Source: an uncultured Coprococcus sp. (lineage in GTDB: Bacteria; Bacillota; Clostridia; Lachnospirales; Lachnospiraceae). From it: a stretch of 12,811 bases of DNA. Below are positions 1 through 6,816 of this stretch, in pieces. The stretch spans positions 1 through 12,811 of the forward strand of contig URJI01000080.1 of NCBI GenBank assembly GCA_900548215.1, in the 5' to 3' direction. A program made the position numbers and the translations under genes. Numbering within the stretch: the first letter of the stretch is position 1; the number at the start of each line of letters is the position of its first letter. Under the pieces are notes generated by a model. The model did not search any database. It was not told the DNA's origin and saw only the letters and a list, made by a program, of their open reading frames with translations.

Positions 1-93
1 CGTCCAGCAGAAAATATCGTTAAAAAGATGACTGAGATAATCATCGTCATGCTTGCAGCCACTCTCACGTATAAACTTATATCCCTGTCTCAT
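1..93 (-). CDS. Unidentified gene, 5' fragment (31 codons)
   Basis: An ATG at 93 opens a frame that stays open to the left edge, giving 31 residues that begin MRQGYKFIRES and end FNDIFCWT. A strong ribosome site (AGGAGG on the minus strand, about 102-107) sits 8 nt before the ATG, which is the main reason to call it a gene. The visible part is hydrophilic at first, with an acidic HDDD stretch, and aromatic later; I see no signal peptide or known motif. The ribosome site lies only about 20 nt beyond the thrS terminator U-tract, so there is little room for its own promoter. I do not recognise the family, and most of the protein may lie outside the window. Confidence 0.6.
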   Translation of the reverse strand, partial: MRQGYKFIRESGCKHDDDYLSHLFNDIFCWT

Positions 94-127
94 ATCCTAT
101 GCCTCCTCACATTAAGCATTTATTGAC

Positions 128-160
128 AAAAAAATAATACCCTGTCCTTGCGGACAGGGT
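128..160 (-). terminator. Intrinsic terminator of thrS
   Basis: On the minus strand, 31 nt after the thrS stop codon, there is a perfect 9-bp stem ACCCTGTCC / GGACAGGGT with a 4-nt loop (139-160). It is followed by ATTA and seven T residues (134-128). This is a textbook Rho-independent terminator and should end the thrS transcript. Confidence 0.93.
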
Positions 161-190
161 AAGTGAACCTGTGGTGTAAAATTTTCGCTC

Positions 191-1954
191 TTACTTGTGA
201 GCCTTTGTCTTGATCTCTGTGTCGATCTTCTGTACGAATTCGTCAAGTGGAAGAACTGTTGTGTCAGCCTCACCGTGGAGTCTGTATGATACTGTTCCGT
301 TCTCAGCCTCATTGAATCCGATTACGAGAAGGTATGGAACCTTCTGAACCTGACCTTCACGCATACGATAACCAAGCTTCTCTGCTCTGTCGTCAAGCTC
401 TACACGAACGTCGATGGCATCAAGGGCATCAACAACCTTGTGAGCATAAGCCATGAGATCCTCGTTGTCCGTCTTTACAGGCATAACTCTTACCTGTACA
501 GGTGCAAGCCATGTTGGCAGATTGCCCTTTGTCTCCTCAAGGATGTAAGCCATGAATCTGTCGAGAGATCCAAGGATAGCTCTGTGGAGAACTACAGGTG
601 TCTTCTTCTCGCCATCCTTGTCGATATATTTCAGGTCAAACTTGGCTGGCAGACAGAAGTCGAGCTGACATGTCGAGAGTGTATACTCATTTCCTACGGC
701 CGGCTTAACATTTACATCAAGCTTTGGTCCGTAGAATGCAGCCTCACCGATCTCCTCTGTGTAATCGATTCCTATATCATCAAGAACTCTTCTGAGGGCG
801 TTCTCTGCTTTGTTCCACATCTCATCGTCATCGTGATACTTTACCTTGTCCTCTGGGTCACGGAGTGACAGTACGCATCTGTAATCTGTGATTCCGAAAT
901 CCTTGTATGTGTCAAATATGAGCTTAACAACTCCTGCAAACTCTTCCTCGATCTGGTCTGGTGTCACAAATATATGTGAATCGTTCTGACAGAAGTGTCT
1001 TCCTCTCTCAATACCCTTGAGTGTACCACTTGCCTCAAATCTGAAGTCGTGTGCGATCTCAGCGATTCTGATAGGAAGATCCTTATATGAGTGCATCTTG
1101 TTTGCATATATCATCATGTGGTGTGGGCAGTTCATTGGACGAAGTACAAATGACTCTCCCTCCATCTCCATTGCAGGGAACATGTTGTCCTTGTAGTGAT
1201 CCCAATGACCTGATGTCTTGTAGAGGTTTACTGTACCTACACAAGGTGTCATAACGTGGAGGTAGCCAAGCTTTCTCTCCTTGCGCTTGATATAGTTCTC
1301 AAGCTCCTGCCATACTGTATATCCCTTTGGAAGGAACATTGGAAGTCCACGTCCTACAAGGTCATCGACCATGAAGAGCTGCATGTCCTTGCCGATCTTT
1401 CTGTGGTCTCTCTCCTTTGCCTCCTCAAGTAACTGAAGATGCTCATCAAGCTCCTCCTTTGTAGGGAAGCACACACCGTATATTCTCTGGAGAACCTTGT
1501 TCTTGCTGTCGCCCTTCCAGTAAGCTCCTGAATGTCTGATGAGCTTGAAGTTACGGCAAAGCTTTACATTGTCTACGTGAGGTCCACGGCAGAGGTCTGT
1601 GAAATCACCCTGCTCATAGCATGTGATTGTTCCATCCTCAAGTCCATTTATAAGATCAAGCTTGTACTCGTCATCCTTGAACATCTCAAGAGCTTCTTCC
1701 TTGGATATCTCCTTGCGGATGATCTTCTTGCCGCTCTTGGCAATCTTCTTCATCTCTTTCTCGATGGCTGCAAGATCTTCATCGCCTCTGATAACGTCAT
1801 CGCCGAGATCTACATCGTAGTAGAATCCTTCTGCAACTACCGGTCCTACCCAGAACTTTGCCTGTGGGTACAGATGCTTGATAGACTGTGCCATAAGATG
1901 TGCACAGGAATGATTCAGTGTCTTAAGCTGTTCGTCTTCTTTGAAATTAACCAT
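191..1954 (-). CDS. thrS: Threonine--tRNA ligase without TGS domain
   Basis: Class II aminoacyl-tRNA synthetase that charges tRNA-Thr with threonine in the cytoplasm. The protein has 587 residues. The N2 editing domain comes first, with its HxxxH pair at H15/H19 and CxxxH pair at C122/H126, which hydrolyse mischarged Ser-tRNA-Thr. The catalytic core follows: the three zinc ligands that bind threonine are C276 (PMNCPHH), H327 (NDSHIF) and H457 (VLHRAILGS), and the motif 2 arginine is in RFEASG (305-310). An anticodon-binding domain begins near TWLAPVQV (481). The usual N-terminal TGS domain of about 60 residues is missing, since E. coli ThrRS has roughly 640 residues and the HSCAH motif here lies at residue 15. 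The start is well fixed: AAGGAG lies 7 nt before the ATG, and the stretch upstream is a T-box leader, not lost coding sequence. Expression is set by that T-box. Confidence 0.97.
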   Translation of the reverse strand: MVNFKEDEQLKTLNHSCAHLMAQSIKHLYPQAKFWVGPVVAEGFYYDVDLGDDVIRGDEDLAAIEKEMKKIAKSGKKIIRKEISKEEALEMFKDDEYKLDLINGLEDGTITCYEQGDFTDLCRGPHVDNVKLCRNFKLIRHSGAYWKGDSKNKVLQRIYGVCFPTKEELDEHLQLLEEAKERDHRKIGKDMQLFMVDDLVGRGLPMFLPKGYTVWQELENYIKRKERKLGYLHVMTPCVGTVNLYKTSGHWDHYKDNMFPAMEMEGESFVLRPMNCPHHMMIYANKMHSYKDLPIRIAEIAHDFRFEASGTLKGIERGRHFCQNDSHIFVTPDQIEEEFAGVVKLIFDTYKDFGITDYRCVLSLRDPEDKVKYHDDDEMWNKAENALRRVLDDIGIDYTEEIGEAAFYGPKLDVNVKPAVGNEYTLSTCQLDFCLPAKFDLKYIDKDGEKKTPVVLHRAILGSLDRFMAYILEETKGNLPTWLAPVQVRVMPVKTDNEDLMAYAHKVVDALDAIDVRVELDDRAEKLGYRMREGQVQKVPYLLVIGFNEAENGTVSYRLHGEADTTVLPLDEFVQKIDTEIKTKAHK

Positions 1955-1992
1955 GTCAGTTCTCCTTCTTACTTCTTATAAAGTGAAAATAC

Positions 1993-2060
1993 GTTACAGA
2001 CGCAGCAGACATCAATATATATTCTGCCCGGCGTCTGGTTATACATGAGCTTCCTGTAAC
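1993..2060 (-). promoter_or_regulatory. Second inverted-repeat element in the thrS leader
   Basis: Between the T-box terminator and the thrS ribosome site are two nested inverted repeats. CAGACGC (2037-2031) can pair with GCGTCTG (2003-1997), extended inward by GCAG with CTGC across an internal loop. GTTACAG (2060-2054) can pair with CTGTAAC (1999-1993). The two pairings compete for 1997-1999, though GTTA/TAAC could also stack outside the first stem. No U-tract follows, so it is not an obvious terminator. Its role is unknown; it may affect mRNA stability or translation. Confidence 0.4.
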
Positions 2061-2064
2061 AACT

Positions 2065-2100
2065 AAAAAAGCACCCTAGATATAATCTATCTAAGGGTGC
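2065..2100 (-). terminator. T-box conditional terminator
   Basis: On the minus strand, GCACCCTTAGATA pairs with TATCTAGGGTGC across a short loop, with one bulged T, and six T residues follow (2070-2065). Its 5' arm shares GCAC and CCTTA with the antiterminator, so the two structures exclude each other. That is the expected T-box switch: uncharged tRNA-Thr favours the antiterminator and read-through into thrS. Confidence 0.92.
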
Positions 2101-2316
2101 GTATGCACGTTTCCACCTTAACTTTTAACTCAATTATGCCTTTAACGCAGCTACGCGGTGACGCTTATATCGCGCACGGCTCGGGAGTGGTCTTCATGTG
2201 ATATATCATAAACTGCTCCCACCATATGTTCAGAATTAATATCTGATCCACATATGCAGCTCTCTCTGGATGCATCCATCACACTACTCTTTCCGTCTAT
2301 GCCTTTGTCATATCTG
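2065..2316 (-). ncRNA. T-box riboswitch, threonine specific (ACC specifier)
   Basis: Leader RNA that senses uncharged tRNA-Thr and controls thrS. In 5' to 3' order on the minus strand are the Stem I AGAGTA box (2290-2285), the helix GTGTGAT (2284-2278) paired with ATCACAT (2202-2196), and the AGAGAG box (about 2267-2261). Then comes GAAG-ACC-A, which places the specifier codon ACC (Thr) at 2191-2189 opposite AGTA. The antiterminator is TAAGG, a 7-nt bulge TGGAAAC, GTGC, loop ATAC, GCAC and CCTTA (about 2120-2092). The competing terminator occupies 2100-2065. The bulge differs from the TGGNACC consensus at one position. Identity as a T-box is very secure; the 5' end at about 2316 is inferred from the promoter. 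Confidence 0.93.
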
Positions 2317-2322
2317 CCACCT

Positions 2323-2351
2323 AGTGTAGCACGATATATTTTTTTTCACAA
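2323..2351 (-). promoter_or_regulatory. thrS promoter with A-rich upstream element
   Basis: A -35 hexamer TTGTGA (2351-2346) is separated by exactly 17 nt from a -10 hexamer TACACT (2328-2323); each matches the sigma-A consensus at 4 of 6 positions. The stretch just upstream on the minus strand (about 2352-2390) is a series of A-tracts that resembles an UP element. Transcription would start near 2316, just before the T-box Stem I. Confidence 0.62.
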
Positions 2352-2423
2352 TAGTATTTTTTATTTTTTTGCCTTTATTTTTTCAACCATTTTCAGCCAA
2401 CCAAACAGCCAACAGGCTTCTCA

Positions 2424-3443
2424 CTACCTCATCTCCATGGAAAGACTCATATCCTGGCCGTCCACCATAAGAGTTCCCATGCTGCCGCATACCACAGGCA
2501 TCATCGGTGACAGATGTCCGAGATCCACATCCATCACAACAGGCACATTGTATTTTCCTATGATTCCCAGCACAGCCTGATACTGGTCAAGGCCCATCAT
2601 CTCCTGTCCGAACTGCAGCGGTCTGCCGATCATAAAGCCCTTACAGTATCTGAACCATCCGCCACCATCCATCTGCCACATGGCACGTCTTATGGACATG
2701 ACGTTCAGATCACAGGACTCGAGGAACCAGATAAATCCATCATCCTTATATCTCTCAAGGAATTCGCCAACACGGTCAAACTTTGTTCCTATAAGGTTCA
2801 CCAGACAATCCATGCAGCCACCTATCATTCGCCCGCTCACCTGAAACTTCTCTGGATAGCCCTTTATCACCCTCGGCTCCGTGATGTTGTACGGCAGGAA
2901 TGGATGCTCTTCATCCCTGAGGGACTCCTTCTCCCATCCGTCGTATCCGGCAAATGACAGTTTCTGTCCCTGAAGGACCGCCATAGCATCCGCAACTGAT
3001 CGGTGCCACGGCTCCTGTCCAAATGCCGCCGCACACGGACCATATATTGATGCCGTATCACACAAAGTGGTGAGCAGAAACGTGAGGTTTGTATTGTCCG
3101 AATATCCCATGAACCACTTCGGTTCTGCTGCCCTCAGCCTGTCAAAATCAATATAGTTAAGTATCTCACACATGAGCTCTCCGCCGCCGCAGGATATGAG
3201 TGCATCGTTCTTCTCCGATGTGTAATAGTCATTTATCTCCTGCCCGCACAGCTCAGGCTTATTGCTGATTCCTATGCCCTCACCGGTATAACAATTTGGC
3301 CCGATCTGTATACCAAAGCCCATATTCCTGAAGTTCTCCTGCGCTCTGCCAAATGCGGTTCTGTACGGCTCTGTATCACAGCCAAATGATGGCGCAACGA
3401 AACCTATCGTATCGCCCCTTTTTATAAATTTCGGAAATCTCAT
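2424..3443 (-). CDS. LD-carboxypeptidase, peptidase family S66
   Basis: Serine peptidase of the LdcA/MccF family, 339 residues. Family members cut the L,D bond before the terminal D-Ala of murein tetrapeptides during peptidoglycan recycling, or, in MccF, hydrolyse peptide-nucleotide antibiotics. The N-terminus (RGDTIGFVAPS, 9-19) is typical of the family. The nucleophile is S115 in GYSDNT (113-118), and the other triad members are E242 in WFLES and H310 in DLGHLSP. There is no signal peptide, so it should act in the cytoplasm. The ATG at 3443 is the first in-frame start after a TAA and matches family N-termini. The ribosome site AAGGAGG lies 25 nt upstream, with a small hairpin between. It is the last gene of the moxR block, 32 nt after azlD. 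Which substrate it uses cannot be told from sequence. Confidence 0.92.
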   Translation of the reverse strand: MRFPKFIKRGDTIGFVAPSFGCDTEPYRTAFGRAQENFRNMGFGIQIGPNCYTGEGIGISNKPELCGQEINDYYTSEKNDALISCGGGELMCEILNYIDFDRLRAAEPKWFMGYSDNTNLTFLLTTLCDTASIYGPCAAAFGQEPWHRSVADAMAVLQGQKLSFAGYDGWEKESLRDEEHPFLPYNITEPRVIKGYPEKFQVSGRMIGGCMDCLVNLIGTKFDRVGEFLERYKDDGFIWFLESCDLNVMSIRRAMWQMDGGGWFRYCKGFMIGRPLQFGQEMMGLDQYQAVLGIIGKYNVPVVMDVDLGHLSPMMPVVCGSMGTLMVDGQDMSLSMEMR

Positions 3444-3475
3444 ATATTATCTGCAGGTATCCCTGCTACCTCCTT
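3444..3475 (-). promoter_or_regulatory. Ribosome site with an intervening hairpin
   Basis: The only good Shine-Dalgarno for the carboxypeptidase gene is AAGGAGG at 3475-3469, too far (25 nt) from the ATG at 3443. Between them GCAGG-GATA-CCTGC (3466-3453) forms a perfect 5-bp hairpin. If folded, the effective spacing drops to about 11 nt (2 + 9). Folding could therefore bring the site into range, or tune translation. Confidence 0.5.
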
Positions 3476-3784
3476 CTACATCAGCTTCAATATCCACTCC
3501 ACCACGAACACGGTCACACATGCCGCAGCTGCCACAACTATAAGCCCCTTCTGCTTTATTCCAAGTATGAGTGCTGCCACAAATCCGCACACAGCGCTTA
3601 CGATACTCTCCGTACTGTATAAAATGGACGGAAGTGTCAGCGCCGTGAGACATGAATACGGCACATAATAGAGGAATGAATTGACAAATCTGTTCTCTAT
3701 CTTCCTGCGGAACGCCACAAGCGGCACCATTCTTATGAGATAAGTGACAACCGCCATGGTTATTATATATATGTATATATTCAT
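3476..3784 (-). CDS. azlD: AzlD family branched-chain amino acid transport subunit
   Basis: Small integral membrane protein of about 102 residues and the partner of AzlC. In characterised pairs (B. subtilis AzlCD, E. coli YgaZH) the two proteins export branched-chain amino acids. The sequence begins MNIYIYIITMAVVTYLIRMVP and has about four hydrophobic stretches (roughly 3-20, 35-52, 60-76 and 80-98), with the conserved TYLIRMVP segment near the N-terminus. Two starts are possible: GTG at 3787 and ATG at 3784. I prefer the ATG because GGAGG (3796-3792) lies 7 nt before it but only 4 nt before the GTG. The ATG overlaps the azlC stop by one base (TGATG), which points to translational coupling. 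Confidence 0.9.
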   Translation of the reverse strand: MNIYIYIITMAVVTYLIRMVPLVAFRRKIENRFVNSFLYYVPYSCLTALTLPSILYSTESIVSAVCGFVAALILGIKQKGLIVVAAAACVTVFVVEWILKLM

Positions 3785-4632
3785 CACTGCACCTCCGTTT
3801 TATTTTGGTCTGACGTTTTATTTTGATCCGACGTTTTCATCCTGCATGATATATCTCCAGTTACCGCATCAGTACCATCAGTATCACCATTTATCTCTTC
3901 CCTCTGCATTTCATTTTCCTGTTCTTCCTCATTCTCCGCTTTCTCTGCAGCTCCCACAGGGAAGAATATAGCTCCTATCACAGAAGCCGCCACCGTGCTT
4001 ATGATTATGGCAAGTCCCGTCGATATGAATTTAAATATAGGAACGTAATACAGCACGCATGATATTGCAGCAGCCACAAGTGCCACTATGGCAACCGGTC
4101 TCGACTTCTTCGCAACCGGCATGACTATGGCGACAAACATTCCGTAGAGTGCCAGACTGAGTGCGCTGCTTACGGACTTTGGAAGAAGTCCCGATGCCAC
4201 AGCACCAAACAACGTTCCTCCTGTCCAGCCTGCTATCGGAAGAAGCTGAAGTCCGATCATATACCCAAATGTCAGCTCCTTGACATGTCCCATTGCAACC
4301 GCAAATATCTCATCAGTATTTGCAAATGCTATTACAAGTCTCTCCTTGATGCCCACTGCTTCCCCAAGCTTCTGCGAAAGCGACAAACTCATAAGGGAGT
4401 ACCTCAGATTGATTATGAGCTGGGTGAGTATCATCTCAACCAGCGTTCCCCCCGCAAGGATAATCTTAAGTCCTGCAAACTGTCCCGCACTGGTTACATT
4501 TGTCAGGCTTATGATGACCGCCTGGAAACTTGTGAGTCCGCCCTTTACAGCCAGCAGACCGAAGCTAAAACTTACTGCGAAATACCCCAGTGCTATTGGT
4601 ATTCCATCCTTTAAACCTTTTCTAAATTCCAT
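3784..4632 (-). CDS. azlC: AzlC family branched-chain amino acid exporter with extra acidic tail
   Basis: Larger membrane subunit of an AzlCD-type exporter. With the start at ATG 4632 it has 282 residues. The first ~228 match the family in layout: GLKDGIPIALGYFAVSFSFG (6-25), SAGQFAG (48-54), INLRYSLMS (74-82), DEIFAVA (107-113) and GWTGGTLFGA (135-144), with further membrane segments near 155-175, 178-198 and 203-224. Residues 229-282 form a hydrophilic, Glu/Asn/Asp-rich tail that family members of 230-255 residues normally lack; it ends in a repeated KTSDQN unit. An in-frame start at 4710 would add 26 residues but overlap the upstream gene by 70 nt, so I rejected it. The chosen start lies 8 nt after that gene's stop, with only a weak AGGG ribosome site, so translation is probably coupled. 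Confidence 0.9.
   Translation of the reverse strand: MEFRKGLKDGIPIALGYFAVSFSFGLLAVKGGLTSFQAVIISLTNVTSAGQFAGLKIILAGGTLVEMILTQLIINLRYSLMSLSLSQKLGEAVGIKERLVIAFANTDEIFAVAMGHVKELTFGYMIGLQLLPIAGWTGGTLFGAVASGLLPKSVSSALSLALYGMFVAIVMPVAKKSRPVAIVALVAAAISCVLYYVPIFKFISTGLAIIISTVAASVIGAIFFPVGAAEKAENEEEQENEMQREEINGDTDGTDAVTGDISCRMKTSDQNKTSDQNKTEVQ
3796..3837. repeat. 18-bp tandem repeat at the 3' end of azlC
   Basis: Two 18-bp units, at 3796-3813 and 3814-3831, differ at only two positions, and a third partial unit (CGTTTT) follows to 3837. Because the period is a multiple of three, the repeat adds a six-residue peptide unit, KTSDQN, to the AzlC tail without shifting the frame. It looks like a recent duplication and could vary between strains. 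Confidence 0.85.
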
Positions 4633-4640
4633 GTTCCCTA

Positions 4641-6785
4641 CTACTCTTTTCTGACATGTTTTTTTCTGCGTGATGGCACATCGTAGCATTTGACAAACAG
4701 CCATACACATTTCTTTTTGAAATTCAGGCTCCAGTATCCGTATGCCCTCACCTTGTTGTACAATTTGCCGGCAGCCCTCATCTGTGCATCATCAGGCGAT
4801 ATACCACCATATACTGCAGCCTGTACCACTGCGACAAAATATTTAAATTCATCGCCCTTTATCATGCTGCAATTTTCGGTGACTATCTCCGCATACTCTG
4901 TATCATTCTCACTCACATCTGCTGCCATACCGGAAAATTTAAGCATATCATATATGGCTGCAGACATTTCATGAATTGCAAGTATCCGGTTGTGTCCCAG
5001 CATCCTGTGGCGCCTGCGTCCAATTATCGTCCGCCGCCTCACAACAAGCACAGCCATAAATACCGCACACACAAGCAATATCACAAGTGCCGTGTATACA
5101 TACTTGTTACCCCACAGTGAGCTGAGTCCTGATGAACCAGCGCCATCTCCTGCACCATCTCCTGATGCCTGCCCGTCGCCACCACCAGAAATCTGTGTCT
5201 CAGTCGATGTTCCATCTCCCTGTCCTTCATTCTCGGTCGTCACGCTCTGAGATGTCTCCGTGACATTGGTAGTCTGTTCTGTACTGACTTCCTCCGTCGT
5301 CGTCTCTGTCTGAGTATCCTCGCTCGTATCTTCACTCTCATCCGTCACCGGATTCTCATCGTCCGGAGACTGCGTATCGTTTCCTCCTGGCATATCCGGT
5401 TCATCTGGTATTCCCAGCGTATCCGCTCTGTCTCCAAGCGGGGTGGCATCTACTATATCCCAGGCATCTGTGGATGCATTGTACGCCTCAGCCCAGGCAT
5501 GACTATACTTTTCAAGTATCATAGCCCTGTATGTGCCGTCATCCTGCTGTGTCCATGCAGACGACGGTATCACGTATCCCGTGTTATATCTGGTCGGTAT
5601 ACCGACCGTTCTCATACCTATAGCAGCCGCAGATGCATAATGCACGCAGTAACCCTGATGACCTTCATACAGTGCGTACACGACCGGGTCAGCGTCACCT
5701 GAAAATTTATCAGGAGAAGTAGTATATGATATGTGTGATCTTATATACTCAGTAACATCGTCTGCAACGTCCTGTGAATATTCTGTATCACCGCCGGTAA
5801 GTGCACGTATATCCGCTGCATATCTGTCAAATCTATCCTTGTCATAATTCACAAGTATATCACTGTCATGGCTGTAACCTATATCACGGCCTCTCCACAC
5901 GCCATTTTCATAGGTTACATAACTTCTTATCTTGACGTACAGGTTGCCCTCTGGCTTTTCCTTTCTGGTGAGTTCATCTACCACATCATCCGAAGGATTT
6001 ACCGCCTGATCATCTACTTTATAATAATTGGAATAGCCTTTGCCACTGTCTCCCATGATAAAGTATTCCATATTATCCACCATCTCCAGCAGCCTGCCCT
6101 GGGCCTTGACTCCCCTCTCATATGCACCCTCGTACACCATGAGAGCTGCGATCAGGCAGCCTGCAAATACCACCAACGGAACAGCCACATTCCATAACGG
6201 AGATGTCGGCTGACCATTTCTCACAAGGGCATATCTTATAATTATCAACGCAAATGCAACGAGTATCACCCCCTGCGTACTTACACGCACGCTTAAAGCG
6301 GCTCCTGCCGCCACATACATAAACGCAAGGCCTACCGCTATCATGAGACTGTTGCACCTGTATATCATGTACACTGAAAAGAACATGGACACCGCCACAA
6401 CGAGCAGCACAAATTCTGCTATGGCGCTCATGCTCACATAGTCCATATCAACAAGTCCCGTCTTTATGCCATATGATTTTCTGAGCTGATAAGCAATGCT
6501 GTATATCATTCCTTTTCCACCAGCATATAAGACTTTCCGTCTGGCAAGTCCCCACACGAAAAGCACACATACAGGAAGCAATATGTCCAGATACCTGTTC
6601 TCCTTCCTGAACACATACCAACATACATATATGACAGCTATCGCCAGTCCTCCAATGACATATACCGCCATGAGCCCCGACGGATTTATATATTCATTTA
6701 TATCCGAACTGAATGCAATATCCCCCGTAAAGTATGCAAACCCCACGGACAACATACACACAGCCAACCACATAATTATCTTCAA
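4641..6785 (-). CDS. Membrane-anchored transglutaminase-like protein (TgpA type)
   Basis: Large membrane protein of 714 residues. The N-terminal part (about 1-218) has six or seven hydrophobic segments. An outward domain (219-445) carries the transglutaminase fold with a complete Cys-His-Asp triad: C380 in GHQGYCVHYASA, H429 in KYSHAWAEAY and D446 in DIVDATP. A linker rich in Thr, Glu, Ser and Gly (about 460-556) leads to one more membrane segment (563-582) and a basic cytoplasmic tail resembling the DUF4129 module of this family. Such proteins may crosslink or cleave protein or peptidoglycan substrates at the cell surface; the reaction here is unknown. The start is a TTG at 6785, supported by AGAGGTG 5 nt upstream; the first ATG, four codons later, is spaced too far. 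It follows the DUF58 gene by 31 nt and precedes azlC by 8 nt. Confidence 0.92.
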   Translation of the reverse strand: MKIIMWLAVCMLSVGFAYFTGDIAFSSDINEYINPSGLMAVYVIGGLAIAVIYVCWYVFRKENRYLDILLPVCVLFVWGLARRKVLYAGGKGMIYSIAYQLRKSYGIKTGLVDMDYVSMSAIAEFVLLVVAVSMFFSVYMIYRCNSLMIAVGLAFMYVAAGAALSVRVSTQGVILVAFALIIIRYALVRNGQPTSPLWNVAVPLVVFAGCLIAALMVYEGAYERGVKAQGRLLEMVDNMEYFIMGDSGKGYSNYYKVDDQAVNPSDDVVDELTRKEKPEGNLYVKIRSYVTYENGVWRGRDIGYSHDSDILVNYDKDRFDRYAADIRALTGGDTEYSQDVADDVTEYIRSHISYTTSPDKFSGDADPVVYALYEGHQGYCVHYASAAAIGMRTVGIPTRYNTGYVIPSSAWTQQDDGTYRAMILEKYSHAWAEAYNASTDAWDIVDATPLGDRADTLGIPDEPDMPGGNDTQSPDDENPVTDESEDTSEDTQTETTTEEVSTEQTTNVTETSQSVTTENEGQGDGTSTETQISGGGDGQASGDGAGDGAGSSGLSSLWGNKYVYTALVILLVCAVFMAVLVVRRRTIIGRRRHRMLGHNRILAIHEMSAAIYDMLKFSGMAADVSENDTEYAEIVTENCSMIKGDEFKYFVAVVQAAVYGGISPDDAQMRAAGKLYNKVRAYGYWSLNFKKKCVWLFVKCYDVPSRRKKHVRKE

Positions 6786-6816
6786 ATCAGCACCTCTATG
6801 ACCTATCCCATCACAC

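Noticed and set aside
440..868. Plus-strand open frame opposite thrS
   Set aside because: thrS is unmistakable on the other strand, and this frame shows no domain and no supporting start signals.
2407..2418. Small hairpin AGCC/GGCT just after the carboxypeptidase stop codon, as a possible terminator
   Set aside because: The stem has only 4 bp and only short broken T-runs follow. I cannot support it as the terminator of the moxR block.
4285..4654. Two plus-strand open frames (109 and 124 codons) opposite azlC
   Set aside because: They overlap each other and a clear AzlC coding region, with no recognisable motif, so they are shadows.
4633..4710. Upstream start of azlC that would add 26 residues
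   Set aside because: The added Cys/Lys-rich segment overlaps the end of the transglutaminase gene and is unlike AzlC N-termini; the ATG at 4632 follows the preceding stop by 8 nt.
5110..5405. Low-complexity repetitive DNA inside the transglutaminase gene
   Set aside because: It encodes the Thr/Glu/Ser/Gly-rich linker before the last membrane segment, which is normal for this architecture. I see no regular tandem unit.
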